Translations under genes and position numbers: made by a program | The notes under the pieces: model-generated | What the model was told of the DNA's origin: nothing | The model's database searches: none | What the model saw: the letters and a program-made list of their open reading frames with translations, nothing else | DNA from: Maricaulis sp047308265 | Lineage (GTDB): Bacteria > Pseudomonadota > Alphaproteobacteria > Caulobacterales > Maricaulaceae | DNA: 64,000 nucleotides | Reading direction: 5' to 3' | Assembly: GCF_047308265.1 (NCBI RefSeq) | Contig: NZ_JBKQWY010000010.1 | Location: 124,001-188,000 of the forward strand | In this document: positions 62,471-64,000 of the stretch, piece by piece | Layout of the letters: every line of letters starts with the position of its first letter | How positions within the stretch are numbered: the stretch's first letter is position 1

Positions 62471-63994
62471 ATGAACACGTATGAGGACAAGCTAAGACAG
62501 GCGCTGGCGGCACACCCGTCGATACGCACCGAACAATTCCAGCTCATCGAGATGGACATTATTCGTGAAGCAACAGGCGCGCGCTGGATCAGCGTAAAAC
62601 AGAAGATCTACGCCATAGCCGCCCACTTCCTCGAAAGACGCCTTGGGGAACGCGATCTGGTGTTCCGGTGTCGCGGCGGGTTCCTGACCCTGTTCCCCGA
62701 TCTTTCGCCCGAGGAGTCGCGTGCCCGCTCCGAGGCCCTGTCCGAGGCGCTCAATCTGTTCTTCCTCGGCGACAAGACACTCCGGCAACTCAAGATCCGC
62801 AGCAAGGCCCGACAGCTGGCCGGCGCGGATATCGGTGTCATTGTGCGGGCAAAAAACCCGCCGCACCGTGCGGCCAGAGCCCAGGATCCGCAAGGCGCTG
62901 ACGACCGCTCTCCTTCAACACTCGCCTCCCCCCCCGACCTAGCGGAGGGTGCGTCTTCAGACACGATCGGCCCGGCACACCGCGATGCTCACTGGTTCGA
63001 CATGACGCTCAGCCACCACCCGGCTTACCTGGATGCCCTGACTGCACCACCGCCTGAAACGGAGGGTTTTGCACCGATCATGATCGAACCGGGAGAAAGC
63101 GGCATGCTGTCACCGGACACGGCCCTACCGGCGACGGATACCCTGCGCGTCGACGATCCGGTTCTTCCACCCCCCGTACCGGCCCGACGTCCGGCGAGCA
63201 CACCGGCCCGCCCCAAAACCTATTGGGATGATATTGTATTTCTTCCCAGCTGGGACGCGAAGGAGAACCGCGTATCCCGCTATTTCTGTGTGGCGCGCAA
63301 ACTCAGATTTGGACAACCCGTCTATGGTCGCAATACGCTCGGCCCTGACGCGCCGCCCCTCTTGCATCTCGCACTTGATCGGGCTGTCGCCCAGGCCGCG
63401 CAACGCGCGACGCTTGCCCTGTGTGAAACCTGCCGACCGGCCAATACCGCGATCGCACTGCACTATGAGACCGTTCAGGCCATATCCGACCGGGTTGCCT
63501 ATTTCTCGGTCCTCCAAGCCATACCGCCAGATCTGCGCACCTGTTTCGACCTCTATATTGACGGCATCCCCGAAGGCACGCCGATCGGGCAAATGCAGGA
63601 AGTCTTCCGGTCCATGAAGGGTTTCGGGTTGAGAGTTCTGGTGCGCCTGCCCTTTGGTGATGCCGATATCAGCCGGTTCGAAAACTGTGGTGTCGATATG
63701 TTCGGAGCCGAAATCCCTGAACATGTCGGCCGGGACGGGATCAAACAGACCGATATCTTCCGGATGTCGACCCAGGCTGAAGCGATCGAGGCCGCAGGCA
63801 CCGAGAGTTTTCTCACCCAGGTCACTGGTTTTGATGTGCTCAGTGCTGGCGTGGTTACCGGTATTCGGCATTTCAACGGCACTGTTGTCGGGGCAGCAGC
63901 GGATACACCGACCGAGGCCTTTGCGCTCAAATACGAAGATCTCTGCTCGCTCGACACCGAAGCCACGCCGTCTGCGGCCCAGGCCAAGGCCTAG
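62471..63994 (+). CDS. Degenerate GGDEF/EAL-like protein
   Basis: The 507-residue protein begins with a helical segment and a region resembling a ruined GGDEF domain (LGERDLVFRCRGGFLTLFPD, RGGF where GGDEF would be). A Pro-rich linker follows. From about 255 on it resembles EAL domains: FLPSWDAKENRVSRYFCVAR, IYIDGIPEGTPIGQM-like (DLYIDGIPEGTPIGQMQE) and RFENCGVDMFGAEI. The EAL signature itself is absent, so it probably binds rather than cleaves c-di-GMP, or acts as a scaffold. Family assignment is inferred from these weak matches. Confidence 0.7.
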   Translation: MNTYEDKLRQALAAHPSIRTEQFQLIEMDIIREATGARWISVKQKIYAIAAHFLERRLGERDLVFRCRGGFLTLFPDLSPEESRARSEALSEALNLFFLGDKTLRQLKIRSKARQLAGADIGVIVRAKNPPHRAARAQDPQGADDRSPSTLASPPDLAEGASSDTIGPAHRDAHWFDMTLSHHPAYLDALTAPPPETEGFAPIMIEPGESGMLSPDTALPATDTLRVDDPVLPPPVPARRPASTPARPKTYWDDIVFLPSWDAKENRVSRYFCVARKLRFGQPVYGRNTLGPDAPPLLHLALDRAVAQAAQRATLALCETCRPANTAIALHYETVQAISDRVAYFSVLQAIPPDLRTCFDLYIDGIPEGTPIGQMQEVFRSMKGFGLRVLVRLPFGDADISRFENCGVDMFGAEIPEHVGRDGIKQTDIFRMSTQAEAIEAAGTESFLTQVTGFDVLSAGVVTGIRHFNGTVVGAAADTPTEAFALKYEDLCSLDTEATPSAAQAKA

Positions 63995-64000
63995 ACAGAG

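Overview
The window is about 60% GC, densely coding DNA from the chromosome of an alphaproteobacterium, most likely a stalked or dimorphic marine relative of Caulobacter (Hyphomonadaceae/Maricaulaceae type). This rests on gene content. There is a DivL-type kinase with Tyr in place of the phosphorylated His, a ChvG-type sensor beside PTS genes, an alphaproteobacterial AddAB pair, a TIGR02300 zinc-ribbon protein, a DUF1134/EipA protein and a textbook CtrA-type box (TTAA-N7-TTAA). No phage, transposon, CRISPR array or plasmid backbone was seen. Almost everything is core housekeeping, with a few islands of unfamiliar envelope or secreted proteins.

Layout. 1-1400: the end of a ChvG-like kinase, then EIIA(Man-type) and HPr. 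1488-4863: a large acidic membrane protein containing a (GCCGAA)n microsatellite, and a TonB-like lipoprotein on the other strand. 5188-10391: divL, a 2Fe-2S ferredoxin (opposite strand), tsaE, and an amgK-murU pair for cell-wall sugar recycling. 10398-17429: addB, addA and trxA. 17492-24504, minus strand: an S41 peptidase, then a trpF-trpB-trpA-accD-folC run behind a LysR regulator. A 50-residue small protein diverges from that regulator. 24997-30139, minus strand: a SprA-like metalloprotease-like protein, ihfB, rpsA, cmk and aroA. 30241-30900: a TIGR02300 protein and tRNA-Ala(GGC). 30981-35904, minus strand: ptsN, hpf, rpoN, lptB, lptA and lptC, followed by a short RNase D, an SGNH-like protein and an MBOAT acyltransferase. 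39376-40429: an AT-rich gap, a secreted four-Cys protein and tRNA-Leu(CAG).

40559-50230 is mixed: an NDUFA9-like protein, uppP, a CDF metal exporter, a GST, queG, a diguanylate cyclase with a degenerate receiver, a TPR protein, an alpha/beta hydrolase and a GT4-GT9 glycosyltransferase pair. 50375-58571 is the translation block infC, rpmI, rplT, pheS, pheT. infC has no standard start codon and appears to use ATA. Two secreted proteins built from a shared repeat domain sit between infC and rpmI, and a membrane-anchored unknown protein sits between pheS and pheT. 58891-63994: a CtrA-box-preceded membrane protein with peptidoglycan-binding and Sel1 repeats, a lipoprotein, a GNAT enzyme, an EipA/DUF1134 protein and a degenerate GGDEF/EAL-like protein.

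How it fits together. Several genes serve the envelope and its cell-cycle control: divL (upstream of CtrA in Caulobacter), the CtrA-boxed PG-binding protein, EipA, LptABC, UppP, AmgK/MurU, the MBOAT pair and the glycosyltransferases. A second theme is nitrogen/PTS signalling (HPr, EIIA-Man, EIIA-Ntr and RpoN). The best candidates for undescribed biology are the repeat-domain secreted proteins (51143-53432), the LysR-paired small protein (24639-24791), the pheS-pheT insert (55496-56104), the acidic repeat protein (1488-4109) and the degenerate GGDEF/EAL-like protein (62471-63994). All functional calls come from reading motifs, without database searches.
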